Origin: Prevotella disiens JCM 6334 = ATCC 29426
GTDB lineage: Bacteria > Bacteroidota > Bacteroidia > Bacteroidales > Bacteroidaceae
Assembly (NCBI RefSeq): GCF_000613345.1
Contig: NZ_BAIS01000003.1
Location: forward strand, 36,069-100,068
Length of the DNA stretch: 64,000 nucleotides
Reading direction: 5' to 3'
The position numbers and the translations under genes were made by a program. The notes under the pieces were generated by a model that was not told where the DNA came from, did not search any database, and saw only the letters and a list, made by a program, of their open reading frames with translations. Positions 37,818-47,819 of this stretch are shown in pieces (the stretch's first letter is position 1; each line of letters opens with the position of its first letter).

Positions 37818-38995
37818 TTATGTATTCTCATGCTGCATCAACTTCTCCATATCCCTTGCAATCTTCTTGTCGGTGATTTGGGCGTAGATTTGCGTGCTGG
37901 CAATGGAGCGTGTCCCATCATCTTGGCGATGCTCTCTATCGGAATACCAGCCTCCAAAGTCAGCGTGCCGAACGAATGTCTGCCGACATGGAAGGTGAGC
38001 GGAGTACGAATGCCACACGCTAGCCCAATTGCTTTAAGGTGTTTGGATAGCTTGTCTTTACTCATCGTATCGGGGAATACCTTGTAGTCTCCCTTGCTTT
38101 TCTCCTTTGTGTAAAGCGAAAGTATCTGCTCCGCTATCGGGTGTAGTGGGATTAAGCTTTCGACTTCTGTCTTTTGGCGTGCTTTGCGAATATACCGCTT
38201 CCCCTCGCTGTTCGTTTCGATTTGCGAAGCTCGCAAACTCTGCAAGTCGGCAAATGCCAACCCCGTAAAGACGGAGAAAAGAAACATCCTTCGGCTTAGT
38301 TCTGCCCCCTCGTCTTGCAACGGGAAAGCCAAGAGCTTTGCCACATCGCCCTTGCTCAAGAAACGAGGTTTGCGCTCCACGGCTTCGTACTTCACTTCCT
38401 CAAACGGATTGAAGCGTATTGTCCCCTGACCAACGGCTCGATACATCAGTCGGCTCAACCAGCACAAAAGCCTGTTTATCGTTGCAGGGGCGTAGCCCTC
38501 CTTCTTCAAATGGAAGCGATAATCATCAAAGAACTCAATGGAAATAGCCGTTAGAGGAATATCCTCCTCGCCAAGACTTCTCACAAAGGAATTGAGCTGC
38601 TTATCAGAATTTCTATTGTTGCAACACGTTCCCTCACTCTTGCTTTCTTTCTGTTCTTTGAGTTCCTCCGCGCTAAGAGCAAGAAGTGTCGTCGGAGTTC
38701 TCCCGATACCTTGCAGGTGGTTCTTCAGAAGCTCGGCACTCACCGCTCCATATTTGTAGAGCAAGGTATTGTACCCTTGTTCGACTTTCTCCCGAAAGGT
38801 TTGCAAGCGTTGGTTGGTCTTCTTCTCCTTTGTTTCTCCTCGCTTCACACTCCAATCGTGGGGATTTGTGTTTTCTCCTGTGCTTATCACTACGTTTGCT
38901 CCGTCTATGGTGATACGACAAAGGACTGCCGTTGTACCGTCCGCTTTGGTCTTGCTCTTATTGATATAGAATAGGATTTTGAATGTACTGCGCAT
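37818..38995 (-). CDS. Tyrosine recombinase (first integrase), frameshifted near its end
   Basis: Repaired length is about 392 residues. The SAM-like N-terminal domain is followed by VFTGLAFADLQ, where Bacteroides integrases lack the usual first Arg. Then come FHVGRHSFGTL (HxxRH), MMGHASIASTQIYA (GH and the catalytic Tyr). The last part is out of frame from about 37907 (expected gct-tcc). It probably acts with the adjacent recombinase in integration and excision. Confidence 0.82.
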
Positions 38996-39000
38996 AGTTT

Positions 39001-40229
39001 TTATAAGGTTAAGGTTAGGTTTTCAGTGAAAGAGAGAAATCGCTCGAACTCATCGAAAAGCTTCTTCGGAGTCACATGAGCATATCTCTCGGTCGTTTGG
39101 ATATTGCTATGCCCCAACATTCGGCTCACCGTTTCAATCGGCACTCCTCGCTCCAAAGTAATCAACGTGGCAAAGGTGTGGCGACCAACGTGTGCCGAAA
39201 GGGGAATAGAGATGCCAGCTCGAAGTTGTAGGGCTTTGAGTTGGGCGAGGTAAACCGAATAAGCAATGGGAGCAAAGAGCGTAGTTCGTTCTTTCGATTG
39301 ATGTCGCTCCATCAGACGGACCGCTTCAGATAAGAGCTTTACACGACAAAGCGTATTGGTCTTCTGTCTGCGGAACTTAAGCCATAAAGCCCCCTCATCA
39401 TCCGTAAATAGATGCTCCCGATTAAGGGCAACCATGTCGCAGTAGGCAACACCCGTATAACAGGTGAAGAGAAAGAGGTCTCGAGCAGTTCCAACTCCAC
39501 CTCATACGGCTCAAAGGTCAGGCTCTGCAACTTATCCAACGATGCCCTATCCAATGCACGAGGTTGTTTGTTCTCCCCTCGTTCGATCGTTACGTGAGCA
39601 AACAGTTGTCGTGTTATCAACCCTTCACGATACGCCAGACGGCAGACCTTCTTCACCGCTAATGCCATCTTACGATAATGACCTTGCGAATGCCTCAGCT
39701 TTCCGACAGAGTAGTGTTGTAGGCAATCCAAGAAGTCTTCTTCAATCTGACTGAAAGCAATATCTGAAGTGTGGAACTTCTCCTCGATAAAGGCTCGCAG
39801 ATGCTTTCGAATAGTAAAGTAACTATTCAGAGCTGTTGCCTTTATCTCGATACCCACTTTTTGCTTCATCTCTTCGAGCATTCGATCGTACCGCTCCAAG
39901 AAAGTGATTTGGCTTTGCATACTACCTTGCAGCAACTCCTTGATGTCAGTCGCTGTAAAGACAACTCCTCGCTCATAAAGGGTTTGATAAGCCGACTGCG
40001 CCGAGAGAAGCAAGCGTTCCAACTTGCCATTCGTTGCCACAGCTTCACGACTCTTGCCGTTCAGCCTGCTCTCACGAGCATTCCACAGCTTGGGGTCGCA
40101 CGACAGCTTGCAACTGAACTGAGCGATGGTTCGCCCATAGGTTATCCGCCCCATAATCGGAGCTTGCCCCGACCTGTCCAATCCGCTCTTTTTGAGGTAG
40201 AGCAACACCTTCATTTTGTCTGTTTGCAT
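39001..40229 (-). CDS. Tyrosine recombinase (second integrase), frameshifted as read
   Basis: Repaired length is about 409 residues. The N-terminal arm-binding and SAM-like domain is followed by CYTGVAYCDMV, AHVGRHTFATLI and MLGHSNIQTTERYAHV (HxxRH, GH, Tyr). The frame breaks at about 39486 (expected ctg-gct, one G missing). It ends 5 bp before the start of the other integrase, so the two are cotranscribed. Paired recombinases of this kind occur in Bacteroidota mobilizable transposons. Confidence 0.82.
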
Positions 40230-40541
40230 ACGCTTCTGTTTTTATGGGCAAAGTTACCCGTTACCGAAGCGTTCTCAGCTATGCAAAGCATTGTATATCA
40301 GAGCAACAGCAACGAAATCGCAGAGAGTTCACTTACCGAATACTCTTCCGTCAGTTACCTACTCCTACCTCTTCGTTACCATTCGGAGAATGGGCTAACG
40401 ATTTGGTAACGGAACTTCTGCACAAATCCACGCTTTCTGCACTTTACCTCGCAGTGCAAACCACGGAGATATCGTGCGAACCGCTCTCATTTCCATCTAC
40501 TTACACACAATCCTCTTCCTAATGCCCTTCCCCCTAATAGT
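40230..40541. other. Right-end sequence of the element, no gene seen
   Basis: This 312-bp stretch precedes the integrase start. Open frames in it are short and unlike any family. It probably holds the integrase promoter and right-end recombinase sites. Confidence 0.4.
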
Positions 40542-40569
40542 TCCGTACTTTTTGTGCAAAAAGTACGGA
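40542..40569. repeat. Perfect palindrome at the right boundary
   Basis: TCCGTACTTTTTG (40542-40554) and its complement (40557-40569) are separated by TG. Its left arm resembles TCCGTAATTTTT at 27876. It may be an attachment-site feature or a terminator for the outer-membrane gene at 40599. Confidence 0.5.
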
Positions 40570-40598
40570 CATTTTGAGTAAAAGGCATATACCTTATA

Positions 40599-41303
40599 TT
40601 ATAGATTGAACTTGTAACCCACCGAAACGGTGATGATTTTATTCTTGTTATCGCCTAAATCATAAGCATAAACCTTTGATAAGCCAAAATTATAATGCGC
40701 ATTTAAAACTACGTTTTCATATTCATAGCTTATACCAATAGGGATTGAAAATGCTGTTTTCTTGAACAAATTTTTAGAATTTCCCTCATCAACTTTATTC
40801 TTATCATACTTTATTCCACCTTCTTTATTTGTTTCATAGTCTTGCATTTCATAATGCCCTGTGGCATTTGTAAGGAATGAAGGTTGGAAACCAAAAGAAA
40901 ATGCTAAACCTTTCGATACATAAACATGAGCCAACAAAGGCACATCAACATAACCAAGGTTATAATAAGTATCATGCAACACCGTACCATGCTCCGCAGA
41001 AAGGTTGGCTGGTACGTCCTCAAAGTTACAACCTGCTTGTGTGTATGCAGCTCCAAACGATACCGCAAGCATATCGGTGGCTTGATAAACTGCATCTAAT
41101 CCGCCTGAAAATCCTATGCGTGTTTTAGATTTTGACACTTTATCAAAATCTGAAAAGAAACCACCAGCATAGATTTTATCGCCTGAAATGTTTGAAAAAC
41201 TAACGCCAACGTGTGGAACTATTGACCATGTTCCCCACTTAGGTTGCGCTTGCGCTGTCATAGTAGCTAATGCAATTGCCACAAATAGAAAAAATCGCTT
41301 CAT
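40599..41303 (-). CDS. Outer-membrane beta-barrel protein, PorT-like
   Basis: 234 residues. A signal peptide ends at MTAQAQ, followed by about eight amphipathic strands, starting WSIVPHVGVSFSNISGD and ending IITVSVGYKFNL, a typical terminal barrel strand. It fits the PorT/OmpA-like eight-stranded barrel group of Bacteroidota. The ligand or role is unknown. It is the first chromosomal gene to the right of the element. Confidence 0.75.
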   Translation of the reverse strand: MKRFFLFVAIALATMTAQAQPKWGTWSIVPHVGVSFSNISGDKIYAGGFFSDFDKVSKSKTRIGFSGGLDAVYQATDMLAVSFGAAYTQAGCNFEDVPANLSAEHGTVLHDTYYNLGYVDVPLLAHVYVSKGLAFSFGFQPSFLTNATGHYEMQDYETNKEGGIKYDKNKVDEGNSKNLFKKTAFSIPIGISYEYENVVLNAHYNFGLSKVYAYDLGDNKNKIITVSVGYKFNL

Positions 41304-41412
41304 AAGTATTATTGTTTTTACTTACAAAACGATTTTTAATATTCTTTATTGCATTAACAGCAACTTTTCTTTTGTCTATATTCTTCTCCCAATAGGGGAA
41401 AGGCGAAGGCAT

Positions 41413-43215
41413 TTATTCCTTATTATCGCGTTTACGTTCAAGGTGGTCGAGCAAAATCTTGCGCATACGAATACTTTTTGGTGTTACTTCGATGTATTCG
41501 TCCGCCTTAATGTATTCAATACATTCCTCCAAACTCATTTCAACCTTAGGGATTACGCGTGCCTTATCATCAGAACCTGACGCACGAACGTTGGTCAATT
41601 GCTTGGCTTTTGTTACGTTAATCACCAAATCTTTATCGTGAACATGCTCGCCAACTACCTGTCCTCCGTACACTTCTTCGCCTGGGTCGATGAAGAATTT
41701 ACCACGGTCTTGCAACTTATCAATAGAATAAGCGTATGCTGTTCCGTTCTCCATTGCTATCATAGAACCATTTGTGCGGCGTGTAATCTCACCTTTGAAT
41801 GGTTGATAATCCTTAAAACGATGCGCCATAATAGCCTCACCTTGGCTGGCAGTAAGTACATTTGTACGCAATCCCATGATGCCTCGTGAAGGAATTTCAA
41901 ACGAAATATTCACACGGTCGCTCTCAGTATCCATGCTCAACAGTTCACCTTTACGGCGTGTAACCATATCAATCATTTTGCTTGAGAACTCGTCTGGCAC
42001 ATTTATCGTAAGTTCTTCAATCGGTTCGCAACGTTGTCCGTCAATTTCCTTATAGATAACTTGTGGCTGACCTACTTGCAATTCGTAACCTTCACGGCGC
42101 ATTGTCTCTATCAATACCGAGAGGTGCAACACACCACGACCACTAACGAGCCACTTATCAGTTGAATTTTCAAGGTTAGAAACACGCAAAGCAAGGTTCT
42201 TTTCCAACTCCTTTTCCAATCTGTCGTTGATATGACGTGAAGTACAGAACTTACCTTCCTTGCCAAAGAATGGCGAATCGTTAATGGTAAAGAGCATGCT
42301 CATCGTTGGCTCATCAACTGCAATTGGTGGCAATGGTTCTGGATTTTCGTAATCGGCAATGGTATCTCCAATTTCAAAACGTTCCAAACCAATAATCGCA
42401 CATATATCGCCAGAGCCAACCTCGGTAGTTTTGCGGTGGGTCATACCTTCAAATGTGTGTAATTCCTTGATTTTCGTACGTTCTGTTGTACCATCTCTGT
42501 GGCAAATCGTAATGTTTTGTCCGTCTTTTAATGTACCACGATGAACACGACCGACAGCAATTCGACCCGTATAACTTGAATAATCCAAAGACGTAATCAA
42601 CATTTGTGGCGTACCTTCCAATTGCTTTGGAGCAGGAATAGCCTCAACAATTAAGTCTAAAAGATACTCTATATTATCGGTTTGTTCCTTCCAATTCTTG
42701 CTCATCCAGCCATTTTTAGCCGAACCATAGACAACAGGGAAGTTCAATTGGTCTTCCGTAGCATTCAAATCGCACATAAGGTCGAACACCATTTCATAGA
42801 CTTCCTCTGGGCGACAGTTAGGCTTATCCACCTTATTTACTACCACCACAGGCTTCAACCCCAACTGTAAAGCCTTTTGAAGTACGAAACGAGTTTGTGG
42901 CATAGGACCTTCAAACGCATCAACCAATAGCAAACAACCGTCTGCCATGTTTAATACACGTTCCACTTCACCACCAAAATCGCTGTGTCCAGGTGTATCA
43001 AGAATATTGATTTTAGTATCTTTCCAATTGATACTTACGTTCTTACTGAGAATTGTTATCCCTCGCTCACGTTCCAAATCGTTCGAGTCTAAAACTTCGT
43101 CGCTATTATTCTGTCCATCTCGGAAAAGTTTTCCAGCGAGCATCATTTTGTCTACCAACGTCGTTTTACCATGGTCGACGTGCGCAATTACTGCGATATT
43201 TCTAATATTTTGCAT
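41413..43215 (-). CDS. typA: GTPase TypA/BipA
   Basis: 600 residues. AHVDHGKTTLVDKM is the P-loop, RGITI is switch I, DTPGHSDFGGEVERVL is G3, and NKVDKPNCRPEEV is G4. The C-terminal domain ends MRKILLDHLERK. BipA binds ribosomes under stress and aids 50S assembly. Monocistronic, with a minus-strand TAATTTTGC box at 43246-43254. Confidence 0.94.
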   Translation of the reverse strand: MQNIRNIAVIAHVDHGKTTLVDKMMLAGKLFRDGQNNSDEVLDSNDLERERGITILSKNVSINWKDTKINILDTPGHSDFGGEVERVLNMADGCLLLVDAFEGPMPQTRFVLQKALQLGLKPVVVVNKVDKPNCRPEEVYEMVFDLMCDLNATEDQLNFPVVYGSAKNGWMSKNWKEQTDNIEYLLDLIVEAIPAPKQLEGTPQMLITSLDYSSYTGRIAVGRVHRGTLKDGQNITICHRDGTTERTKIKELHTFEGMTHRKTTEVGSGDICAIIGLERFEIGDTIADYENPEPLPPIAVDEPTMSMLFTINDSPFFGKEGKFCTSRHINDRLEKELEKNLALRVSNLENSTDKWLVSGRGVLHLSVLIETMRREGYELQVGQPQVIYKEIDGQRCEPIEELTINVPDEFSSKMIDMVTRRKGELLSMDTESDRVNISFEIPSRGIMGLRTNVLTASQGEAIMAHRFKDYQPFKGEITRRTNGSMIAMENGTAYAYSIDKLQDRGKFFIDPGEEVYGGQVVGEHVHDKDLVINVTKAKQLTNVRASGSDDKARVIPKVEMSLEECIEYIKADEYIEVTPKSIRMRKILLDHLERKRDNKE

Positions 43216-43300
43216 TCTTTCTTCTTACTCCATTCTTAAAATATGTGTGCAAAATTACAAATAATAATCGTAAAACTATTGCGTAATGAAATAAAAGTTG

Positions 43301-43415
43301 TAACTTTGCACCGCAGTTTCGGAAAACCCGAAAGCATTTGAAGCTGTGAGCCGCTACGATTAAGGCGACTTTACAACTGAAAGATGGCATTGCAACAACA
43401 ATTTAATCGAAAAAA
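43301..43415 (+). promoter_or_regulatory. rpsO promoter and 5' leader
   Basis: A TAACTTTG box at 43301-43308 predicts a leader of about 100 nt. It begins with a hairpin TTTCGG-AAAA-CCGAAA-like element and contains further pairing potential. S15 genes are often autoregulated through their leader. That is plausible here but unproven. Confidence 0.5.
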
Positions 43416-43691
43416 ATGTATTTAAGCAAAGAGAAGAAAGAAGAAATCTTCACACAATTCGGTAGAGAACAAAAGGCTGGCGACACAGGTTCAGCTGAAA
43501 GCCAAATCGCATTGTTCACATTCCGCATCAAGCACTTGACAGAACACGTTAAGAAGAATCGTAAAGACCACGTTACAACACGTTCATTGACTCGCCTCGT
43601 AGGTAAGCGTCGTGGTTTGTTAGACTATTTGAAGGAACGCGATATCGAACGTTATCGTGCTATCATTAAGGCACTCGGTCTTCGTAAGTAA
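43416..43691 (+). CDS. rpsO: 30S ribosomal protein S15
   Basis: 91 residues, close to the usual 89. GDTGSAESQIALFTFRIKHLTEH and LVGKRRGLLDYLK are the S15 signatures. It binds 16S rRNA early in assembly. Single-gene unit with its own promoter and a strong terminator. Confidence 0.96.
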   Translation: MYLSKEKKEEIFTQFGREQKAGDTGSAESQIALFTFRIKHLTEHVKKNRKDHVTTRSLTRLVGKRRGLLDYLKERDIERYRAIIKALGLRK

Positions 43692-43712
43692 GATTTTAAG
43701 CAAAAGAATAAT

Positions 43713-43747
43713 AATCCCTGCAACCCATGGTTGTGGGGATTTTTTTG
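43713..43747 (+). terminator. Rho-independent terminator of rpsO
   Basis: A 13-bp stem (43713-43725 with 43729-43741, two GU pairs), loop CAT, followed by seven T. Confidence 0.9.
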
Positions 43748-43791
43748 TATCGAATGGCTTGGAAATATTGAGCCGAGAAAACTATTTCTTT

Positions 43792-43857
43792 TTCAAAACC
43801 TATTGTTTTGCGCTTCAAAATAGGCTCTTTTTCACTTCAAAACAATAGGTTTTTGTA
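43792..43857 (+). repeat. 22-bp-period array d (3 units)
   Basis: Units start at 43792, 43814 and 43836, each beginning TTCAAAA. The 7-mers are CCTATTG, TAGGCTC and CAATAGG; the first and third are exact complements of each other. The array lies between rpsO and the GSCFA gene. Confidence 0.85.
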
Positions 43858-43941
43858 TGGCGTTTATTTTCTACGAAACAGAAAAACAAAGATTTTTGAA
43901 AACATTATACTCGATTTGGTGGCTATCCATAAAAACTATTG

Positions 43942-43949
43942 TACCTTTG
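43942..43949 (+). promoter_or_regulatory. -7 box abutting the GSCFA start codon
   Basis: TACCTTTG ends five bases before ATG 43955, predicting a leaderless or nearly leaderless transcript. TTTG at 43915-43918 is 23 bp upstream. Confidence 0.45.
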
Positions 43950-43954
43950 TCATC

Positions 43955-44767
43955 ATGGAATTTAGAACGATTATTGACATACCAAAACCTGTTTTTACCA
44001 TTGATGCATGCGAACGTGTGCTGTTTGTTGGTTCATGCTTTGCAAGTAGCATAGGCAAAAAGTTTGTTGATTGGAAGTTTCGTGCCACAGTCAATCCTTT
44101 TGGAGTGATGTATAATCCTGCATCAGTGTTGCATACCATTGAGAAAATGAATGAAACATTCGACACCGTTGTGCTGACTTTGGGGACAAATCACGTCTAC
44201 ATTGAGCGAGCAACGGGCGAAATTGTGGACAATTGCAATAAGCGTCCGCAGCGATTGTTCGAGGAAAAGGAATTAGACATTGCCGAATGTAAAGCCTATT
44301 TGCAGCAAGCCATGAATCATTTGTGGGCAATAAATCCCGAAACAAAGATTGTTTTGACAGTCAGTCCGATACGATATGCCAAGTATGGTTACCATGAAAG
44401 CCAACTTTCTAAGTCGGTTTTGTTGCTTGCAATCAATGGGTTAATGCAAACTAACGATGGTCGTATCGCTTATTTCCCAGCTTATGAAATTGTGAACGAC
44501 GAGTTGCGCGATTACCGTTTCTATCAATCCGACATGCTACACCCTAATGAGCAAGCCGTAGAATATATTTGGGAGCGATTGGTAGAAACATGGTTTTCCG
44601 CTTCGGCAAAGGCTTTTCTCGCAGAATGGAAACCTATAAAACAGGCTTTTGAGCATCGTCCTTTCAATCCAGATAGTGCCGAATATAAGCAATTTATAGC
44701 ACAAGCAAAGGCGAAAGCAAGGGAACTTTCGTTAAAATATAATGGACTTAACATAGAAACGTTATGA
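43955..44767 (+). CDS. GSCFA domain protein
   Basis: About 270 residues from ATG 43955; earlier in-frame Met codons lie inside the repeat array and are rejected. VLFVGSCFASSIG is the motif naming the family, and LGTNHVYI and DMLHPNEQAVEYIW fit an SGNH-hydrolase-like fold with a terminal DxxH. Substrate unknown, possibly an acyl group on a glycan or protein. It overlaps the Fur-family gene by ATGA. Confidence 0.85.
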   Translation: MEFRTIIDIPKPVFTIDACERVLFVGSCFASSIGKKFVDWKFRATVNPFGVMYNPASVLHTIEKMNETFDTVVLTLGTNHVYIERATGEIVDNCNKRPQRLFEEKELDIAECKAYLQQAMNHLWAINPETKIVLTVSPIRYAKYGYHESQLSKSVLLLAINGLMQTNDGRIAYFPAYEIVNDELRDYRFYQSDMLHPNEQAVEYIWERLVETWFSASAKAFLAEWKPIKQAFEHRPFNPDSAEYKQFIAQAKAKARELSLKYNGLNIETL

Positions 44768-45192
44768 ATATTGAAGACGTTTTAGAACATCTTGTCAAGC
44801 ATGGCGTAAAGCCTACTGCCAACAGAATATTGATTGCCAATGCCATATCGGAGCATTATAGTCCTATCTCAATGAAAGAATTGGAAACAAAGCTCCAAAC
44901 AATTGACAAATCAAGTATCTTTCGCACATTAATTCTCTTTCGTGAACACCATATTGTTCACCAAATGGAAGACGGAAACGGTATTGTGCGCTACGAAATT
45001 TGCAGGAGTAACGATGCAGAAATCGACAGTGATATGCACGCACACTTCTATTGTCAATGCTGCCACAACACCGTTTGTTTGCCCGAAATGGCAATCCCTG
45101 AAATCAATTTGCCCGACGGCTATCAACTGAAAAACGTAAATTTCATGTTGAAAGGGATTTGTCCAACGTGCGCAGAGAAGATGAAACGCTAA
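44764..45192 (+). CDS. Fur family transcriptional regulator
   Basis: 142 residues. A winged-helix N-terminus (GVKPTANRILIANAI, SSIFRTLILF) is followed by a C-terminal dimer domain with HAHFYCQCCHNTVCLPE and a final CPTC pair, the structural zinc site. Which metal or stress it senses cannot be told: Fur, Zur and PerR share this frame. Its start overlaps the GSCFA stop. Confidence 0.85.
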   Translation: MNIEDVLEHLVKHGVKPTANRILIANAISEHYSPISMKELETKLQTIDKSSIFRTLILFREHHIVHQMEDGNGIVRYEICRSNDAEIDSDMHAHFYCQCCHNTVCLPEMAIPEINLPDGYQLKNVNFMLKGICPTCAEKMKR

Positions 45193-45245
45193 GTATAAAA
45201 AAGGTAAAAACAACACCAAATATAGGCTGTTTCTGTCATTTTCTG

Positions 45246-45253
45246 TAACTTTG
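45246..45253 (+). promoter_or_regulatory. -7 box of murF-alr
   Basis: TAACTTTG about 33 bp before the start codon. No convincing -33 box was assigned. Confidence 0.5.
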
Positions 45254-45285
45254 CAAATCAATAAGTCTATAAAAAGATTAAAAAA

Positions 45286-47765
45286 ATGAACTATTCCATA
45301 GATAAAATCGCCGAAAATATCAATGCAAAACGGTTGGGTGATGCCGAAGCACAGATTAGTTTTATTCTCACAGATAGTCGTTCGCTCTGTTTTCCAGAGG
45401 AAACGCTCTTCTTTGCGTTACGCTCTGAACGCAACGATGGACACCATTATATAGACGAACTCTATCATCGTGGGGTGAGAAACTTTGTGGTTGAGCAACT
45501 GCCCGATGCGTTTTCTTCCATTTATAAACAAGCTAACTTTTTGCAAGTGGACAATTCTTTGCTTGCACTTCAGCAACTAACCACTTGGCATCGCAGTGCT
45601 TTTACGATTCCAATCGTTGGTATTACAGGCTCAAATGGTAAGACTATGGTGAAAGAATGGCTCTCGCAACTGCTTTCTTTCGACCATAATGTAACACGTT
45701 CGCCTAAGAGCTACAACTCACAAATAGGTGTTCCATTGTCGGTTTGGCTACTGAATGAGAGTTCAGAGATTGGAATTATTGAGGCAGGTATTAGCAAACG
45801 TGGCGAAATGGAAGCCTTGCAAAAAATCATTCAGCCCACTATTGGTGTATTGACAAGCCTTGGTGCAGCCCACCAAGAAAACTTTTCGTCAATAGAAGAA
45901 AAATGTAAGGAGAAACTTTTGCTGTTCAAAGATACGCAAGCGTTGGTCTATCAGATGGACGATGCGATTGCTGCAAAGTGCATAGAGGACTTTTCGTATG
46001 ACGGAACCTTGTTGGGTTGGTCGGAAAAGAATAAAGATGTTGCGCTTTTTGTAGAGAAAATCAGCAAAGATACCACTACTTCAACCATAGAATATTGTTG
46101 GCAAACGGCGACAAAAGGGAAGTTTACATTGCCTTTTATCGATGATGCTAGCATTCAAAATTGTATTACTTGTGCTGCCATTTCTCTATATTTGGGCATG
46201 AAACCCGAAACTTTGGCAGAGCGAATGCCAATGCTTGAACCTGTAGCTATGCGCCTTGAGGTGAAAGAAGGACAGCATGGTTGCACGCTAATCAATGACT
46301 CTTACAACTCAGATATTAATTCTTTAGACATCGCACTCGACTTTATGAACCGTCGTCCCGACCAACAAAAGCGAGCGAGAACACTTATTTTAAGCGATAT
46401 TTTGCAGAGTGGTCAGACTGAAAAGCAACTATATTGCGATGTGGCAGAGTTGGTTCAAAAGCGTGGAATAAAGAAGTTTATTGGAATTGGTAGTGCTTTG
46501 ATGCGCCAACAAGAGGCTTTTGATGGTGTCGAAGAACGATATTTCTTTGAAAATGTAGCCGATTTTATCAATAGTAAGGTATTTAATAGCTTGGCTGATG
46601 AAGTTATTTTATTGAAAGGCGCACGCTCTTTTGGCTTCGACCAACTCACAGAATTGTTGGTAAAGAAGGTGCATGAAACGGTTTTAGAGGTCAATTTGAA
46701 TGCTGTTGTCGATAATTTGAATTGGTATCGCAGTTTTTTAAAACCTGAAACTAAACTCGTTTGCATGATAAAAGCTGATGCGTACGGGGCTGGAGCTGTG
46801 GAAATTGCAAAGACTTTGGAGGAACATCGTGTTGATTATTTGGCTGTTGCCGTTGCCGATGAAGGAGCAACGTTGCGCCGTAATGGTATCAAAAGCAACA
46901 TTATGATTATGAATCCAGAGATGAGTTCGTTTAAAACGTTGTTTGATTACGAACTTGAACCAGAGATTTATAGTTTCCGTTTGCTTGATGCACTGATAAA
47001 AGCAGCCGAAAAAGAAGGCATAACAGGTTATCCTGTGCATATAAAATTTGACACAGGCATGCACCGTTTGGGCTTTAATCCGCGCACTGATATTGCCCAA
47101 CTCATTGAAAAGTTACGCCATCAAAATGCTTTAATTCCACGTTCGGTATTCTCTCATTTTGTAGGGTCGGATAATAACGACTTTGATTCGTTCTCTGCTG
47201 AACAATTTAAGCTATTCGATGAAGGCAGCAAACAATTACAATCGGCATTCAGTCATCGCATTTTGCGCCATATAGACAACTCTGCTGGTATCGAACATTT
47301 CCCTGAACGTCAGTTAGATATGTGCCGTTTAGGACTTGGGCTTTATGGTATTAACCCTCGCAATAATGAAATTATCAACAACGTTTCTACGCTAAAGACT
47401 ACGATTTTGCAGATGCGCAATGTTCCAAAAGGCGAAACGGTGGCTATTCGCGCCGTGGTGTCATTGAAAAAGATAGCGTGATTGCGGCTATTCCTATTGG
47501 TTATGCCGATGGACTTAACCGAAAGTTGGGCAATCGGAATTGTTATTGTTTGGTAAATGGGCAGAAAGCCGATTATGTAGGTAATATTTGCATGGATGTA
47601 GCCTTGATAGATGTAACGGGAATAGACTGTAAAGAAGGCGATAGCGTGGAGATTTTTGGTGATAATCTGCCTGTTACCATACTTAGTAATGTGCTGGAAA
47701 CGATTCCGTATGAGGTACTTACAACCGTTAGTAATCGAGTAAAAAGAGTTTATTTCCAAGATTAA
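45286..47765 (+). CDS. Bifunctional MurF ligase / alanine racemase, frameshifted as read
   Basis: Repaired length is about 826 residues. The MurF half has GITGSNGKTMVKEWL (ATP loop), LINDSYNSDINS and a ligase C-domain. The racemase half starts near residue 465: VCMIKADAYGAG has the PLP lysine and IDNSAGIEHFP follows. Then IAAIPIGYADGLNRKLG comes in the second frame. The break at about 47442 (expected gtg-ggc) falls before the catalytic Tyr region. The fusion couples D-Ala supply with UDP-MurNAc-pentapeptide synthesis and is standard in Bacteroidota. Because it is essential, error is the likely cause of the break. Confidence 0.9.
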
Positions 47766-47819
47766 AATTATTGGGACGAATGGGTTTAATGCTTGGAATC
47801 AAGATTAAAAGTAGTAAAG

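Larger units (their letters stand above)
27876..40569. mobile_element. Integrated mobilizable element with tandem-end structure
   Basis: From left to right: a truncated relaxase end, a two-gene cargo, a second left end, MobV relaxase, Toprim protein, VirE-like ATPase, two HTH proteins, MATE pump, AraC regulator and two tyrosine recombinases. Coding here is visibly more GC-rich than the host genes in the mob-to-virE part. Bounds are tentative: TCCGTAATTTTT at 27876 and TCCGTACTTTTT at 40542 match at 11 of 12 positions and may be remnants of the attachment sequence. luxS lies to the left and a chromosomal outer-membrane gene to the right. Confidence 0.75.

Noticed and set aside
39771..40409. 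212-codon rightward frame
   Set aside because: Antisense shadow of the second integrase, whose recombinase motifs are clear on the other strand.
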